A stretch of 64,000 bases of DNA, taken from Idiomarina zobellii (GTDB taxonomy: Bacteria > Pseudomonadota > Gammaproteobacteria > Enterobacterales > Alteromonadaceae). Positions within the stretch are counted from its first letter, which is position 1. Each line of letters begins with the position of its first letter. The DNA is taken from the NCBI RefSeq assembly GCF_900100855.1, contig NZ_FNCB01000009.1:1-64000 (forward strand), in the 5' to 3' direction. The position numbers and the translations under genes were made by a program. The notes beneath the pieces are model-generated. The model searched no databases. It was not told the DNA's origin and worked only from the letters and a program-made list of their open reading frames with translations. Positions 19,632 to 28,832 of the stretch are shown here, one piece after another.

Positions 19632-21342
19632 CTTCGTTCAACCATGCTTTGACAACTTGCGAAGACAGTTCAGGCTCGTTGGCAACCAGCGCTCGAACCG
19701 CTTTCAACAAGTCTTCATCTTTATGCAAGTCCGGTAACTGCAGGCTGCCGTCTGCACCAAACCCAACTGCACTCTCATCAAACTGTGAGGATAACAGATC
19801 AATGGTTTCATCGCCCATTGCTTCATCGCCTTCAAATAGCGCTTCTGCATCGTCCTCAACACCGGCTTCCGGATTCATCAGTTTCTTAAGCATCGGACGA
19901 ACGACTGCTAATATCAAGACCATGATAACTAACGCGCCCATGACCAAGCGGAAAGCGCGCCAAAACCACGGTTGCTCCCATAAAGGTACTTCACCATCAC
20001 CGAGTTGCGGCAACTGAGCAAAAGGTACAGACACGACTTCCAAAGCATCGCCACGGTTAATGTCAAAACCTAAACCACCTTGCAATAAGCGACGGATATT
20101 GGCGAGCTCTTCCGCACTGCGCGCTTGTTGTTGTGCCTCACCACCTTCACCAGTGACTTGCTCATGATTCACAGCAACCGAAACGCTCAGGCGCTCGATA
20201 GTACCGGTTTGGTTTCTTGTGTGTGTAATTGAATTATCCAGCTCATAGTTACGTGTCGCTTCACGGTGACTACTGCCATTCACAGAGCCGCCGGCGCTGC
20301 CTGGCCCCGCCTCTTCCGGTATATCCGACTCCAGTGGAGGCTGGTTGGTTAACGCGCCCGGAATACCGCCAATAGGACTACCCGTAGAACGATTTTCTAC
20401 GGTCATTTCACTGCGAATCGCCGGCATATCAGGGTTAAACTGGCGCTGCGTTGATTCACGCTGAGTGAAGTCCATAGTGACATCCACCTGCGCCGTATAG
20501 TTGTCATAACCCAGCACTGGAATCAGAATACTGTCAATTTTTTCTAAATATTCTGCTTCGCGTTTTTGTTCAATTTGATATTCGCGCGAGCTTTTAGCAG
20601 CCAGTGCACTTTGCGAACCAGAATTTAATAAACGGCCGGCCTGATCGGTAACGGTGACATGCTCGGTGCTTAAGCCTGTAACCGAAGAAGCCACCATGTC
20701 GACAATCGACGCGACTTCTTCTTCGCTCAATGAAGTACCGCCACGAACATTCAGCATAACCGACGCTTTTGGCTGCTTCTCACGGCGAGCAAAAACGTTC
20801 TGCTTAGGTACAGCCAGCAGCACGCGCGCGGCTGATATCTTTTTCATCTCTTCAATAGCACGGGCTAACTGTACTTCGCGAGAGTGAATTAAGCGCTCTC
20901 TTTCCAGACGCTGACTGACACCAAAGCCCGGTTCGCTCATTAAAATTTCCGAGCCATCTGACTCAGCATTGCCATAGCTGACACCCGCACGAGTCAACTC
21001 TAACTTTATCGCATCGTATTTTTCTTCAGGCACAGAAACCGTATTGCCGTTCACTTTATAGTCAATGCCATTGGCATCCATATAGTCCAGCGTGCTGACT
21101 AACTCCTCGGTTTCCAGTTTACCCAAAGGGCGATACGTTGGCTCTTGCGCCCACAGCATAATAAATACGGCAATAGCAACACAGATAGCCAGTGCCAGTA
21201 CCACAATAACCTGGCGCAGCATGTCAAAGTTGCCCAGCATATCCATAATGCCGGATTTCTCATTGCCTTCACCCGAAGCGCCTGTGTCCGGAGAGTCCGG
21301 AAGTGCATTGTCCTGCACCATTAAGTCTGTTGATTCAGCCAC
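19624..21342 (-). CDS. fliF: Flagellar MS-ring protein FliF
   Basis: A 572-residue protein whose copies build the MS ring in the inner membrane, the base on which the C ring and rod assemble. Two membrane helices (about 40-62 and 455-478) enclose the periplasmic ring-building domains, including the family's conserved ERERLIHSREVQLARAIE block. The acidic C-terminal tail after the second helix binds FliG. It is 27 bases behind fliE and overlaps fliG. Confidence 0.97.
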   Translation of the reverse strand: MAESTDLMVQDNALPDSPDTGASGEGNEKSGIMDMLGNFDMLRQVIVVLALAICVAIAVFIMLWAQEPTYRPLGKLETEELVSTLDYMDANGIDYKVNGNTVSVPEEKYDAIKLELTRAGVSYGNAESDGSEILMSEPGFGVSQRLERERLIHSREVQLARAIEEMKKISAARVLLAVPKQNVFARREKQPKASVMLNVRGGTSLSEEEVASIVDMVASSVTGLSTEHVTVTDQAGRLLNSGSQSALAAKSSREYQIEQKREAEYLEKIDSILIPVLGYDNYTAQVDVTMDFTQRESTQRQFNPDMPAIRSEMTVENRSTGSPIGGIPGALTNQPPLESDIPEEAGPGSAGGSVNGSSHREATRNYELDNSITHTRNQTGTIERLSVSVAVNHEQVTGEGGEAQQQARSAEELANIRRLLQGGLGFDINRGDALEVVSVPFAQLPQLGDGEVPLWEQPWFWRAFRLVMGALVIMVLILAVVRPMLKKLMNPEAGVEDDAEALFEGDEAMGDETIDLLSSQFDESAVGFGADGSLQLPDLHKDEDLLKAVRALVANEPELSSQVVKAWLNEDA

Positions 21343-21369
21343 AATTCAAATCTCCAGTGCTACTGCGGT

Positions 21370-21702
21370 TTATACCGGCATTGACATGATTTCTTTGTAC
21401 GCATCGACTATCTTGTTGCGTACCTGAACGGTTGCCTCAAAGGCAATGCTTGATTTTTGACTGGCTATCATGGTTTGTTCCAACGTTACATTGGGGTCAC
21501 CAAGCTCCATACGAGTTTTTAAGTCGCCCGAGGTTTGCTGCAGCTCGTTAACATTATCGATAGCGCTTTTCAGCATATTCGAAAAGTCGGCATTCGCAGT
21601 ATTTCCCGGAAGGGCATTTACATTGGTTGCCTTGTCGCTTTGAGACGCTTGTGCAGACATAGCCTGCATCTGCTGGTAGAGAGCGTTGGCTTCCACTTTC
21701 AT
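21370..21702 (-). CDS. fliE: Flagellar hook-basal body protein FliE
   Basis: A 110-residue rod adaptor that joins the MS ring to the rod and is an early export substrate. The conserved C-terminal half is clear (LEQTMIASQKSSIAFEATVQ, then RNKIVDAYKEIMSMPV), as is FSNMLKSAIDNVNELQ. It is the first gene of the fliE-to-flhB transcription unit and has a sigma-54 promoter about 50 bases ahead of its start. Confidence 0.96.
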   Translation of the reverse strand: MKVEANALYQQMQAMSAQASQSDKATNVNALPGNTANADFSNMLKSAIDNVNELQQTSGDLKTRMELGDPNVTLEQTMIASQKSSIAFEATVQVRNKIVDAYKEIMSMPV

Positions 21703-21750
21703 AATTCACCCCGTCAAAAAATCATCATTAACAATTCTTAACAGATATTA

Positions 21751-21766
21751 TGCAAGTGAAATGCCA
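21751..21766 (-). promoter_or_regulatory. Sigma-54 promoter of the fliE operon
   Basis: The minus strand reads TGGCATTTCACTTGCA, a match to the RpoN consensus TGGCAC-N5-TTGCA with GG and GC exactly ten bases apart. It lies between the stop codon of flrC (21770) and the fliE start (21702). FlrC, encoded directly upstream, is the expected activator of this class III promoter. Confidence 0.85.
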
Positions 21767-21769
21767 ACT

Positions 21770-23188
21770 TTAATTTATGGAGAGACCTTGTTCGCGGATT
21801 TTTGCTAATTTGTAACGCAGCGTGCGTGGGCTAATGCCTAGCTCATCGGCAACCGGCTTACGTTTTCCCTGGTGCCGCTGAAGTGCGTCTTTAATAATTC
21901 GATACTCTTGGTGAAACAACGAATCATCTAATTTATCGGCTGACTCCGATGCACCTTCGAGTGTGTCTTTCGTTGAGTTTTGTGAGTAACTCACTTGCTC
22001 AGGAAATACAGCTTCGCTATTGGCATCGGACTCGGTGCTTTGGTTTAACTCCAGCATTAAGTCATCAGGCTCAATCACTTCATTGCGATGCAACACCAGC
22101 GCGCGCTGAACCACATTCTCCAATTCCCTGACATTACCCGGCCAGTGATACTGGGTTAAGCAATGTTTAGCATGCTCACTAAACGACACTGGCGTTTTAA
22201 TGCCCGAGCGCTGTTTGTGCCGCTGCAACAGGTTTTCTGCCAACGGCAGAATATCGGCGGGACGCTCAGCCAACGGCCGCCAGTGCAGAGGAAACACATT
22301 TAAGCGATACATCAAGTCTTCACGAAACTCGCCTTCGGTCACTGCTTGCTGCAAGTCTCTATTCGATGTCGCCAGAATTCTAACATCCAATTGAATGGTC
22401 TTCCGGGAGCCTAAACGCTCCACCTGCTTTTCCTGAATCACGCGCAAAAGCTTTGCCTGTAAGTGCAACGGCATTTCCGTGACTTCATCGAGCAAAATAG
22501 TACCGCCCTGCGCCAGTTCAAACTTACCCGGCTGCGACTGTGTTGCGCCGGTAAATGCACCTTTCTCATAGCCAAACAGCATGGACTCCAGCATATTTTC
22601 AGGAATTGCTGCGCAGTTAATGGCAACAAAAGGCGCCTGTGCACGACTGGATTGTTTATGGATATAGCGCGCCAGCACTTCTTTACCGGTCCCACTTGGG
22701 CCTGTGATCATCACACTGGCATCACTGTCTGCAACACGTTTTGCCATGGCAAACACCTGTTGGCTGGACGCTTCTTCCGCTACCGGACTCACATCATCAA
22801 TAGCACCGTCCGGTAAATACCGTTGCACCAATGTTTGTAACTTTTCGATGGAAAACGGCTTCGTCAAATAATCGACAGCGCCTTCACGCATAGCCACGAC
22901 AGCGTCGTCAACTTTGGCAAAGGCTGTCATCATAATGACCGGAATATCAAACTGTTGACGATTCATGCTGCGCAGCAGCTGCAAGCCATCAACACCTGGC
23001 ATTTGCACATCGCTTATCACTAACGACACTTTATTGCCTTTCAGCGCAATGAGCGCTTCTTCGCCGTTGGCCGCTTCAATACACTCACAATCAGCCAGCT
23101 CAAGTGTGTCGACAATAGCCTCGCGAAGGGAAACATCGTCTTCGACGACCAGAACATTTCGTGCATTCATAGTTTCACCGTTAGCCAT
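21770..23188 (-). CDS. flrC: Sigma-54 dependent flagellar response regulator FlrC (FleR type)
   Basis: A 472-residue activator. Receiver domain (10-125) with phosphorylatable Asp60 (LVISDVQMPG) and the acidic pair VVEDD; AAA+ domain with Walker A GPSGTGKEV and the sigma-54 contact loop GAFTGA ([10 protein letters not shown]); C-terminal Fis-type helix-turn-helix (about 430-468, HQGKRKPVADELGISPRTLR). It turns on middle and late flagellar genes after phosphorylation by FlrB. The start at 23188 is preferred since it has GAGGTG four bases ahead; a second Met lies six codons in. It overlaps flrB by 8 bases. Confidence 0.93.
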   Translation of the reverse strand: MANGETMNARNVLVVEDDVSLREAIVDTLELADCECIEAANGEEALIALKGNKVSLVISDVQMPGVDGLQLLRSMNRQQFDIPVIMMTAFAKVDDAVVAMREGAVDYLTKPFSIEKLQTLVQRYLPDGAIDDVSPVAEEASSQQVFAMAKRVADSDASVMITGPSGTGKEVLARYIHKQSSRAQAPFVAINCAAIPENMLESMLFGYEKGAFTGATQSQPGKFELAQGGTILLDEVTEMPLHLQAKLLRVIQEKQVERLGSRKTIQLDVRILATSNRDLQQAVTEGEFREDLMYRLNVFPLHWRPLAERPADILPLAENLLQRHKQRSGIKTPVSFSEHAKHCLTQYHWPGNVRELENVVQRALVLHRNEVIEPDDLMLELNQSTESDANSEAVFPEQVSYSQNSTKDTLEGASESADKLDDSLFHQEYRIIKDALQRHQGKRKPVADELGISPRTLRYKLAKIREQGLSIN

Positions 23189-24188
23189 AACGCACCTCGC
23201 TTACCGGTTGCTCATTAAAACAATGAACCGGAATAGAGAGTGTGAAGCGACTGCCTTTACCCAGCTCGCTTTCCCAGTCAATGCTGCCATGATGAGCTCG
23301 TAAAACCGTTTGTACGACAGCTAAACCAAGCCCGGTGCCATTTGATTTTCCGGTAAAAAAGGGCGTAAATATTTGCGCTTGCTTTTCTTTATCAATGCCA
23401 GCACCTGCATCTATGACGGAAACACACCAGTTATTTCCTTCGACATGTGTTTTGACCAATACCTCTTGGCCCGCCTGGCTGGCATCTATGGCGTTATTAA
23501 TCAAATTCTGTAATGCACCAGTTAGTGCGGTTTTATTCCCTTTCAACACAGCACTGTGCCCGCATTCAGGCATGACAATATTGACATGATGCTGTGCCGC
23601 ATAAGACTCAACATTTGAAGCAACCGTACTCAATAAGCTGTCCGTTGTCAGTTCTTCCAAGACGGGCTTTTCGCCGCTTTTAGCAAACAACAGCATGTCA
23701 TTGACCTGCTGTTCGAGGTTATGCAAACGAGACAGTAATTTATGGGAGAAACGTTGCTGCTTAACCGGCGATATCATGCCTTGTGATAAGTTTTGTGCGT
23801 AGAGAATCGCAGCTGACAAAGGGGTTCGTATTTGGTGCGCTAACGACGCCACCATTTTCCCCATTGATGATAAACGCTGTAAGTGAGAAATACGCTGTTG
23901 CAGTTGCCGAGTTTCGGTTAAATCAGTTAAGACAATTAGCTGGCCTGGTTTTTCATTCACCTCAGAGGTATCTATACGAACTCGTCGCCCATTTTTTAAC
24001 GACACTTCGTGCCAGTCATCGGCTTTGGGAGCGAACAGTGTCGCGACAAGATCACGCCATACTTCGCCTTTGAGCGAGTGTTCCAGTAATGATTGCGCAT
24101 TGTCATTGCAGTAGTCCACAACACCGTGACTGTCGAGCAAAATTACGGCATTTGGCATCGCATCAATAATTTGATGGTAGGTCGCCAT
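23181..24188 (-). CDS. flrB: Flagellar sensor histidine kinase FlrB (FleS type)
   Basis: About 335 residues, with no membrane helix, so cytosolic. A PAS domain (about 5-100) is followed by a HisKA domain whose phosphorylated His lies in SLAHQIRTPLSAA and a HATPase domain with the N box (NLINNAIDAS), G1 (DAGAGI) and G2 (GTGLGLAV). It phosphorylates FlrC. The frame opens with GTG at 24203, but ATG 24188 has GGGAG eight bases upstream and gives the usual MATYHQ-like start. Expression probably depends on the sigma-54 site at 24234. Confidence 0.92.
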   Translation of the reverse strand: MATYHQIIDAMPNAVILLDSHGVVDYCNDNAQSLLEHSLKGEVWRDLVATLFAPKADDWHEVSLKNGRRVRIDTSEVNEKPGQLIVLTDLTETRQLQQRISHLQRLSSMGKMVASLAHQIRTPLSAAILYAQNLSQGMISPVKQQRFSHKLLSRLHNLEQQVNDMLLFAKSGEKPVLEELTTDSLLSTVASNVESYAAQHHVNIVMPECGHSAVLKGNKTALTGALQNLINNAIDASQAGQEVLVKTHVEGNNWCVSVIDAGAGIDKEKQAQIFTPFFTGKSNGTGLGLAVVQTVLRAHHGSIDWESELGKGSRFTLSIPVHCFNEQPVSEVRYG

Positions 24189-24233
24189 ACTGACATCTCC
24201 CACTTCACACTAAGTTTTAATTAGGCTTAGTAA

Positions 24234-24249
24234 TGCAAAATGGATGCCA
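24234..24249 (-). promoter_or_regulatory. Sigma-54 promoter of flrBC
   Basis: The minus strand reads TGGCATCCATTTTGCA, with the GG and GC elements at the ten-base spacing RpoN requires. It stands in the 100-base gap between flrA and flrB. In the Vibrio hierarchy FlrA activates flrBC with sigma-54, and the layout here is the same. Confidence 0.85.
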
Positions 24250-24303
24250 GCAAATTATTGTTTTATTTCAATGAGTTAAGATGTCAAAAAATCGGCGGCA
24301 GAG

Positions 24304-25749
24304 TTAGTCGTCTTTTTGAATACCGTACTTTTTCATTTTCTCGACCAAGGTGGTGCGCCGCATACTGAGTAGCTCAGCCGCTTTCGCCACAACCCAATCG
24401 GACTTTTCCAGTGCTTGGGCTATCATGCCGGTTTCAATCTCGCTGAGCATGTCTTTTAGGTTCACACCGTCGTCGGGTAGCTCCGAGTCTAATGAAGCGC
24501 TTGTCGACTCCTCGATATCCTCGTCGTCTTCAGAGTCTGAGAAAATAGCGTTCAGTGCTTCACGTTCAAGCACCTCTTCCGGGTAATCGGGGGTCGGACT
24601 GCTGTGATCAATATGCTGATACTTAGGAGGTAAGTCAGACACATCAACCAAGCTGTCAGGGTGCATTATGGTCAAGCGCTCAATAAGGTTGGTCAGCTCT
24701 CGCACGTTGCCCGGCCAGCGATGATAAGACAAGGATTCCAACGCTCGGTCGGTAAAACGAACTCCTACCCCCTGCTCTTTTTTAAAGCGCTGTGTCAGTT
24801 CTTGCATAAGCAGCGGTACGTCTTCCTGACGCTCACGCAGCGCCGGCATCTCAATTGGGAACACATTCAAACGGTAATACAAGTCTTCCCTGAAGTTACC
24901 GTCAATAATCATTTGTTCGAGCTCACGGTGAGTGGCTGCTACGACACGAACGTCGGCGGCAATACTTTTAGTACCACCAACCCGTTCGAACGTACGCTCT
25001 TGAAGAACACGCAGTAACTTTACCTGCATTGGCATTGGCATATCGCCAATTTCATCCAGAAACAGAGTACCGCCTTGCGCCAGCTCGAAACGTCCTTTCC
25101 GAGCGCCTATAGCCCCCGTAAAAGCGCCTTTTTCGTGACCGAATAATTCACTTTCTAACAGGTCACCAGGAATGGCACCGCAGTTCACTGGCACAAAGGG
25201 TCCTTTGTGTCGCTGCGACAAATCGTGAACGCCGCGTGCGACCACTTCTTTACCCGTTCCCGACTCGCCAAGAATCAGTACGTTTGCGTCAGAGCCCGCC
25301 ACTTGCTCAATAAGCTGTCTGACATGCTTCATAGCACGCCCCTGACCAACAAGGGTTTGCTCTAAGTGAGAACGTTTCGGGTGTTCTTTCTTAATCTTAC
25401 GGCCAGGCATTTGTTGATGGTAGGCCTGACAGTAATGCAGCAGGTTCGATAAACTCGAATAGTCAAAAGAGTCGTCCAGTGGGCCCAGGACGTTCGCTTT
25501 TTCCAACGCACTTTGGTGCTCGCTGGCCGCGCAAATAAAAGGCAGGTGTGGAACGTTACTGGCTAAGTCCCTAAGGTTATCAACCCCGGTTCCAGCAATA
25601 ATGCAGAGCGCTTCAGTCGGGCTGAGATCCAACAATTGCGACGGCTCGACTACTTTGACAGATTCACCAATAAAGGTCAGAACCGTTTCAAAATGTTGTC
25701 GGCGCTCAGGTTGCTGCTCAACCAGATAGACTGTTCTTGTTCTTACCAT
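24304..25749 (-). CDS. flrA: Flagellar master regulator FlrA (FleQ type)
   Basis: A 481-residue sigma-54 activator at the top of the polar flagellar hierarchy. The N-terminal FleQ domain (1-120) lacks the acidic pair and phosphorylated Asp of true receivers, as in FleQ and FlrA. The AAA+ domain has Walker [10 protein letters not shown] and GAFTGA ([12 protein letters not shown]); the Fis-type helix-turn-helix is at the C-terminus ([20 protein letters not shown]). In Pseudomonas FleQ and Vibrio FlrA this protein is controlled by cyclic di-GMP; the residues around Walker A that bind it are compatible. It follows a DUF1285 gene by 21 bases, an unusual neighbour. Confidence 0.93.
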   Translation of the reverse strand: MVRTRTVYLVEQQPERRQHFETVLTFIGESVKVVEPSQLLDLSPTEALCIIAGTGVDNLRDLASNVPHLPFICAASEHQSALEKANVLGPLDDSFDYSSLSNLLHYCQAYHQQMPGRKIKKEHPKRSHLEQTLVGQGRAMKHVRQLIEQVAGSDANVLILGESGTGKEVVARGVHDLSQRHKGPFVPVNCGAIPGDLLESELFGHEKGAFTGAIGARKGRFELAQGGTLFLDEIGDMPMPMQVKLLRVLQERTFERVGGTKSIAADVRVVAATHRELEQMIIDGNFREDLYYRLNVFPIEMPALRERQEDVPLLMQELTQRFKKEQGVGVRFTDRALESLSYHRWPGNVRELTNLIERLTIMHPDSLVDVSDLPPKYQHIDHSSPTPDYPEEVLEREALNAIFSDSEDDEDIEESTSASLDSELPDDGVNLKDMLSEIETGMIAQALEKSDWVVAKAAELLSMRRTTLVEKMKKYGIQKDD

Positions 25750-25770
25750 AGACGAATTTACCGCAACGTC

Positions 25771-26298
25771 CTACTTCATACTGCCCAACACAAAGGTCTC
25801 GCCCGCACTGGAAAGAAAATATTCTTCCGCTCCATCGACTTCTCGAGTCTGTGCAATCGATACCCACTGATAAAATACATTTCGATGCACTTTCGCTTCG
25901 AGCTCTCTTGGCATCACGACGTAAGGAACACCCTCTTTAATTTGTAACGGATGTTCAGAACTCAAAACAAGAGTATCACCGATATTGGTTGTTAACAGCA
26001 AGAGGCTTTCACCATCTTCTGTGCGTTGCTCCCAATCGACCACCATAAAAGGCGCATCATCGACGGTAATTTTCACTTTTTCAGCCGGCGTGATCAAAAA
26101 GTAGTCATCGTCTTCTTTTACAAGCACCGAAGCGAAAAGTTTCACAAGCGCCTGCCGCTTAATTTCACTGCCTTGATAATACCAACAGCCGTCGCCGTCA
26201 ATGCGTATTGGAATTTCTCCACAGTAGGGTGGGTCCCACTGCTCGGTGGGCGCATGTTGATGCTTTTCCAGCTCAGCAATAAGATGGTTTAACGACAT
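25771..26298 (-). CDS. DUF1285 domain-containing protein
   Basis: A 175-residue soluble protein of the DUF1285 family, known from crystal structures as a two-lobed small beta-rich fold without assigned function. Features seen are the N-terminal helix ending in WDPPYCGEIPIRIDGDGCWYY (partial quote: PPYCGEIPIRI, then DGCWYYQGSEI), which is the family signature, and the VDWEQRTEDG loop. No signal peptide or membrane segment. It stands 9 bases behind a response regulator gene and 21 bases ahead of flrA, so co-transcription with the flagellar master regulator is likely; the biological reason is unknown. Confidence 0.75.
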   Translation of the reverse strand: MSLNHLIAELEKHQHAPTEQWDPPYCGEIPIRIDGDGCWYYQGSEIKRQALVKLFASVLVKEDDDYFLITPAEKVKITVDDAPFMVVDWEQRTEDGESLLLLTTNIGDTLVLSSEHPLQIKEGVPYVVMPRELEAKVHRNVFYQWVSIAQTREVDGAEEYFLSSAGETFVLGSMK

Positions 26299-26307
26299 AC
26301 GGAGTTA

Positions 26308-26931
26308 TCAGTCAACTAACTTCTTTTGACGCAGCAAATACCACAGTGTCGCTTCGGTGCGGTTGGACACTTTTATGGCTTTAAATATCGCAGACAAATG
26401 CACACGTATCGTGCCTTCGGTAATGCCCAAAATGTTAGCGATTTCTTTATTAGAAAGACCTTGCGCCAGTAACTGCATAATTTCCAGCTGACGTGGCGAC
26501 AAAAAGCCCTCGGCGCCGCTGGACTTGTCACGAGGCTCATTCAGGTAAGGGTCATCGGGAATGTAACGATCGCCGTTTAGCAATGCGCGAACGGCTAATT
26601 TCGCCTGCTCTGCAGTACTGTCTTTCGGTAAATAGCTACGTACCCCTACCGCCAATACCTGGCGCACTTCCGAAATAGAGCGCGGGCGTGTAAATACAAC
26701 CAAATGCGCCATAGGGGCTTCTTTTTTAATTTTCTGCAGTGCCGGGCGGATTTCAGCGTCCGGTAAATCCATATCCAGGAAAATAAGGTCGTATTTATCG
26801 GCCGATAAATAACTTTCAGCGACCTCAAATGAGTCGGCTTCATAAATCGAAGGCTGATTCGCATAGTTTGTTAAAAGTTGTATCAGCCCTGCACGCATAA
26901 AAAACTCAGGGTCTATAATGAGAATCTTCAT
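26308..26931 (-). CDS. NarL/FixJ-type response regulator (LuxR-type helix-turn-helix)
   Basis: About 207 residues from the preferred ATG 26931 (MKILIIDPEFF); the frame itself is open to 26973. A receiver domain (1-120) has Asp53 (LIFLDMDLPD) as phosphoacceptor and the switch Lys (YLPKDST). The C-terminal LuxR-type helix-turn-helix (about 143-205) has LSPRQLEIMQLLAQGLSNKEIA. One member of the usual acidic pair is Asp7; the neighbouring residue is Pro. No kinase is adjacent. It is the first gene of the group leading into DUF1285 and flrA, and divergent to an amidohydrolase, so it may act on flagellar or motility regulation; this is inference from position. Confidence 0.85.
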   Translation of the reverse strand: MKILIIDPEFFMRAGLIQLLTNYANQPSIYEADSFEVAESYLSADKYDLIFLDMDLPDAEIRPALQKIKKEAPMAHLVVFTRPRSISEVRQVLAVGVRSYLPKDSTAEQAKLAVRALLNGDRYIPDDPYLNEPRDKSSGAEGFLSPRQLEIMQLLAQGLSNKEIANILGITEGTIRVHLSAIFKAIKVSNRTEATLWYLLRQKKLVD

Positions 26932-27134
26932 TCCGACGTCCAAATCACTCGTTCTAAAATTAACTTTTAGCATACCTAAAATATAACAGACAGCAAGTAT
27001 TTCGGTCGGCGATGTTGTCTATCCCAGATGAGTTGTTAGTTTCGTTAACAAAAAGTTTATTATGCTGTCTGGTTTATTCAGGGCAAAAAACGCTATAGTG
27101 TGAGTTAAATTAAAAAATAAAGAGTGTTTTGAGT

Positions 27135-28832
27135 ATGTCTTTTTCACGTCGTTTTTCGTTAACGTCAATAGCTACAGCGACTCTTGCCAGCGCGCTTCTA
27201 AGCACGGCTGCAGGCGCTGACACCTTATATACCAATGCCAATGGTTATACATTAACCAGCCCAGCCGGAGAAAACGCCGTTTTACAGCAGTTTTCATCAA
27301 TACTGGTCGACAACGGTAAAATAAAAGCTATTGGTGGTGACGAACTCAACGAACGCTACTCAAGTACGGATGATATCGTCAACTTACAAGGTAAAACCGT
27401 TCTCCCAGGACTCATTGACGCACATGGCCATGTGCTGGGCTTGGGTAACAGTTTATTACAAGTCGATTTACGCGACAGCACATCAGTTCAGGACGCGGCT
27501 CAGCGAGTTAAACGCTACGCTGACGAACAACAAGCACTGCCGTGGATCACTGGACGCAGCTGGAACCAGGAAAACTGGGAAGAGAAGCGTTTTCCGCGCG
27601 CCAGCGACCTTGACGAGTTAGTTAATGAACGCCCCGTTTGGCTAACCCGCGTAGACGGTCATGCCGGCTGGGCTAATTCAGAAGCACTGCGTTTAGCCGG
27701 TATTGATAAAGACACCGTGTCTCCTGATGGTGGCGAAATTGTTAAAGACGAAAATGGCGAGCCTACCGGTGTACTCATTGATAACGCCATGCAACTGGTT
27801 GAAAAAGTCATACCGGAAGCTAGCTTTGAGCAACAACGACAAGCGTTTCAGCTGGCCTTCGAGCATTTAGTCGAGCGCGGTATTACGTCGGTTCACGACG
27901 CCGGTATAAGCGCAGATGAAGTATCGGTTTATAAAGGACTACATAATCAAGGACTAATGCCGCTGCGTATTTATGGCATGCTCGCAGCTACAGAGCCTAA
28001 ACTACCGCAACTTTTGGCTGAGGGCCCTTACTATACCGACGACGACAAGCTAACAATTCGTAGTGTCAAAATATACGCAGACGGCGCTTTAGGAAGCCGC
28101 GGTGCGGCGCTTATCGAAGATTATAGCGACGACCATGGTAATCACGGTCTTATGGTGACCTCACAAGAACAAATGATGTCGCTGTACCGCTTGATTATTC
28201 CACAGGGCTTCCAGGTTAATACACACGCTATCGGTGACCGTGCCAACCGAGTTGTACTGAATAATATCGAAAAAGCCTACGAAACAATGGGTGGCCGTAA
28301 TTTGCGTAACCGCATTGAACATTCACAAATTGTGCACCCCGATGACCTGCACCGGTTTAAAGAATTGAACTTAGTCGCATCCATGCAGCCAACTCACGCG
28401 ACCAGTGACAAGAACATGGCGGAAGATCGTTTAGGCAAAGCGCGCATGAAAGGCGCCTATGCCTGGCAGACATTCCTGCAACAAGGCACTATCGTTGCCT
28501 CTGGTTCTGACTTCCCGGTTGAACTTGCCAACCCGTTTTATGGCTTACATGCCGCCGTGACCCGTCAGGACCGTGAAAATATGCCAGAAGGCGGTTGGTA
28601 TGCCGATGAGAGCATGAGCCGTGCACAAGCACTGCGTTCTTTCACTATTGATGCCGCCTACTCCGCATGGCAGGAGCAGCAACTAGGCTCTTTAGAGCCG
28701 GGCAAATGGGCGGACTTTATTATTGTGGACCAAGACCCATTTGCAGTCGACGCTGAAGATATTTGGCGTACTAATGTGCAAGCCACCTATGTTGCTGGTG
28801 AGCGCGTTTATACGAAGGGAGACAACGACTAA
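27135..28832 (+). CDS. Exported amidohydrolase (amidohydrolase 3 / YtcJ family)
   Basis: A 565-residue metal-dependent hydrolase, probably periplasmic: the N-terminus has a signal peptide (MSFSRRFSLTS, hydrophobic core, cleavage after AAGA at about residue 28). Metal and active-site motifs of the amidohydrolase superfamily follow: HxH in DAHGHVLG, a Lys likely to be carboxylated in VKIYADGALGSRG, His in NTHAIGDRAN, RIEHSQ, and the Asp in SGSDFPVE. The substrate cannot be told; relatives act on amides, carbamates or N-acyl amino acids. A TTG two codons upstream is a possible alternative start. Its stop codon overlaps the start of the next gene (TAATG), so the two are coupled. A weak -10 (TATAGT, 27094) precedes it. 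Confidence 0.85.
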   Translation: MSFSRRFSLTSIATATLASALLSTAAGADTLYTNANGYTLTSPAGENAVLQQFSSILVDNGKIKAIGGDELNERYSSTDDIVNLQGKTVLPGLIDAHGHVLGLGNSLLQVDLRDSTSVQDAAQRVKRYADEQQALPWITGRSWNQENWEEKRFPRASDLDELVNERPVWLTRVDGHAGWANSEALRLAGIDKDTVSPDGGEIVKDENGEPTGVLIDNAMQLVEKVIPEASFEQQRQAFQLAFEHLVERGITSVHDAGISADEVSVYKGLHNQGLMPLRIYGMLAATEPKLPQLLAEGPYYTDDDKLTIRSVKIYADGALGSRGAALIEDYSDDHGNHGLMVTSQEQMMSLYRLIIPQGFQVNTHAIGDRANRVVLNNIEKAYETMGGRNLRNRIEHSQIVHPDDLHRFKELNLVASMQPTHATSDKNMAEDRLGKARMKGAYAWQTFLQQGTIVASGSDFPVELANPFYGLHAAVTRQDRENMPEGGWYADESMSRAQALRSFTIDAAYSAWQEQQLGSLEPGKWADFIIVDQDPFAVDAEDIWRTNVQATYVAGERVYTKGDND

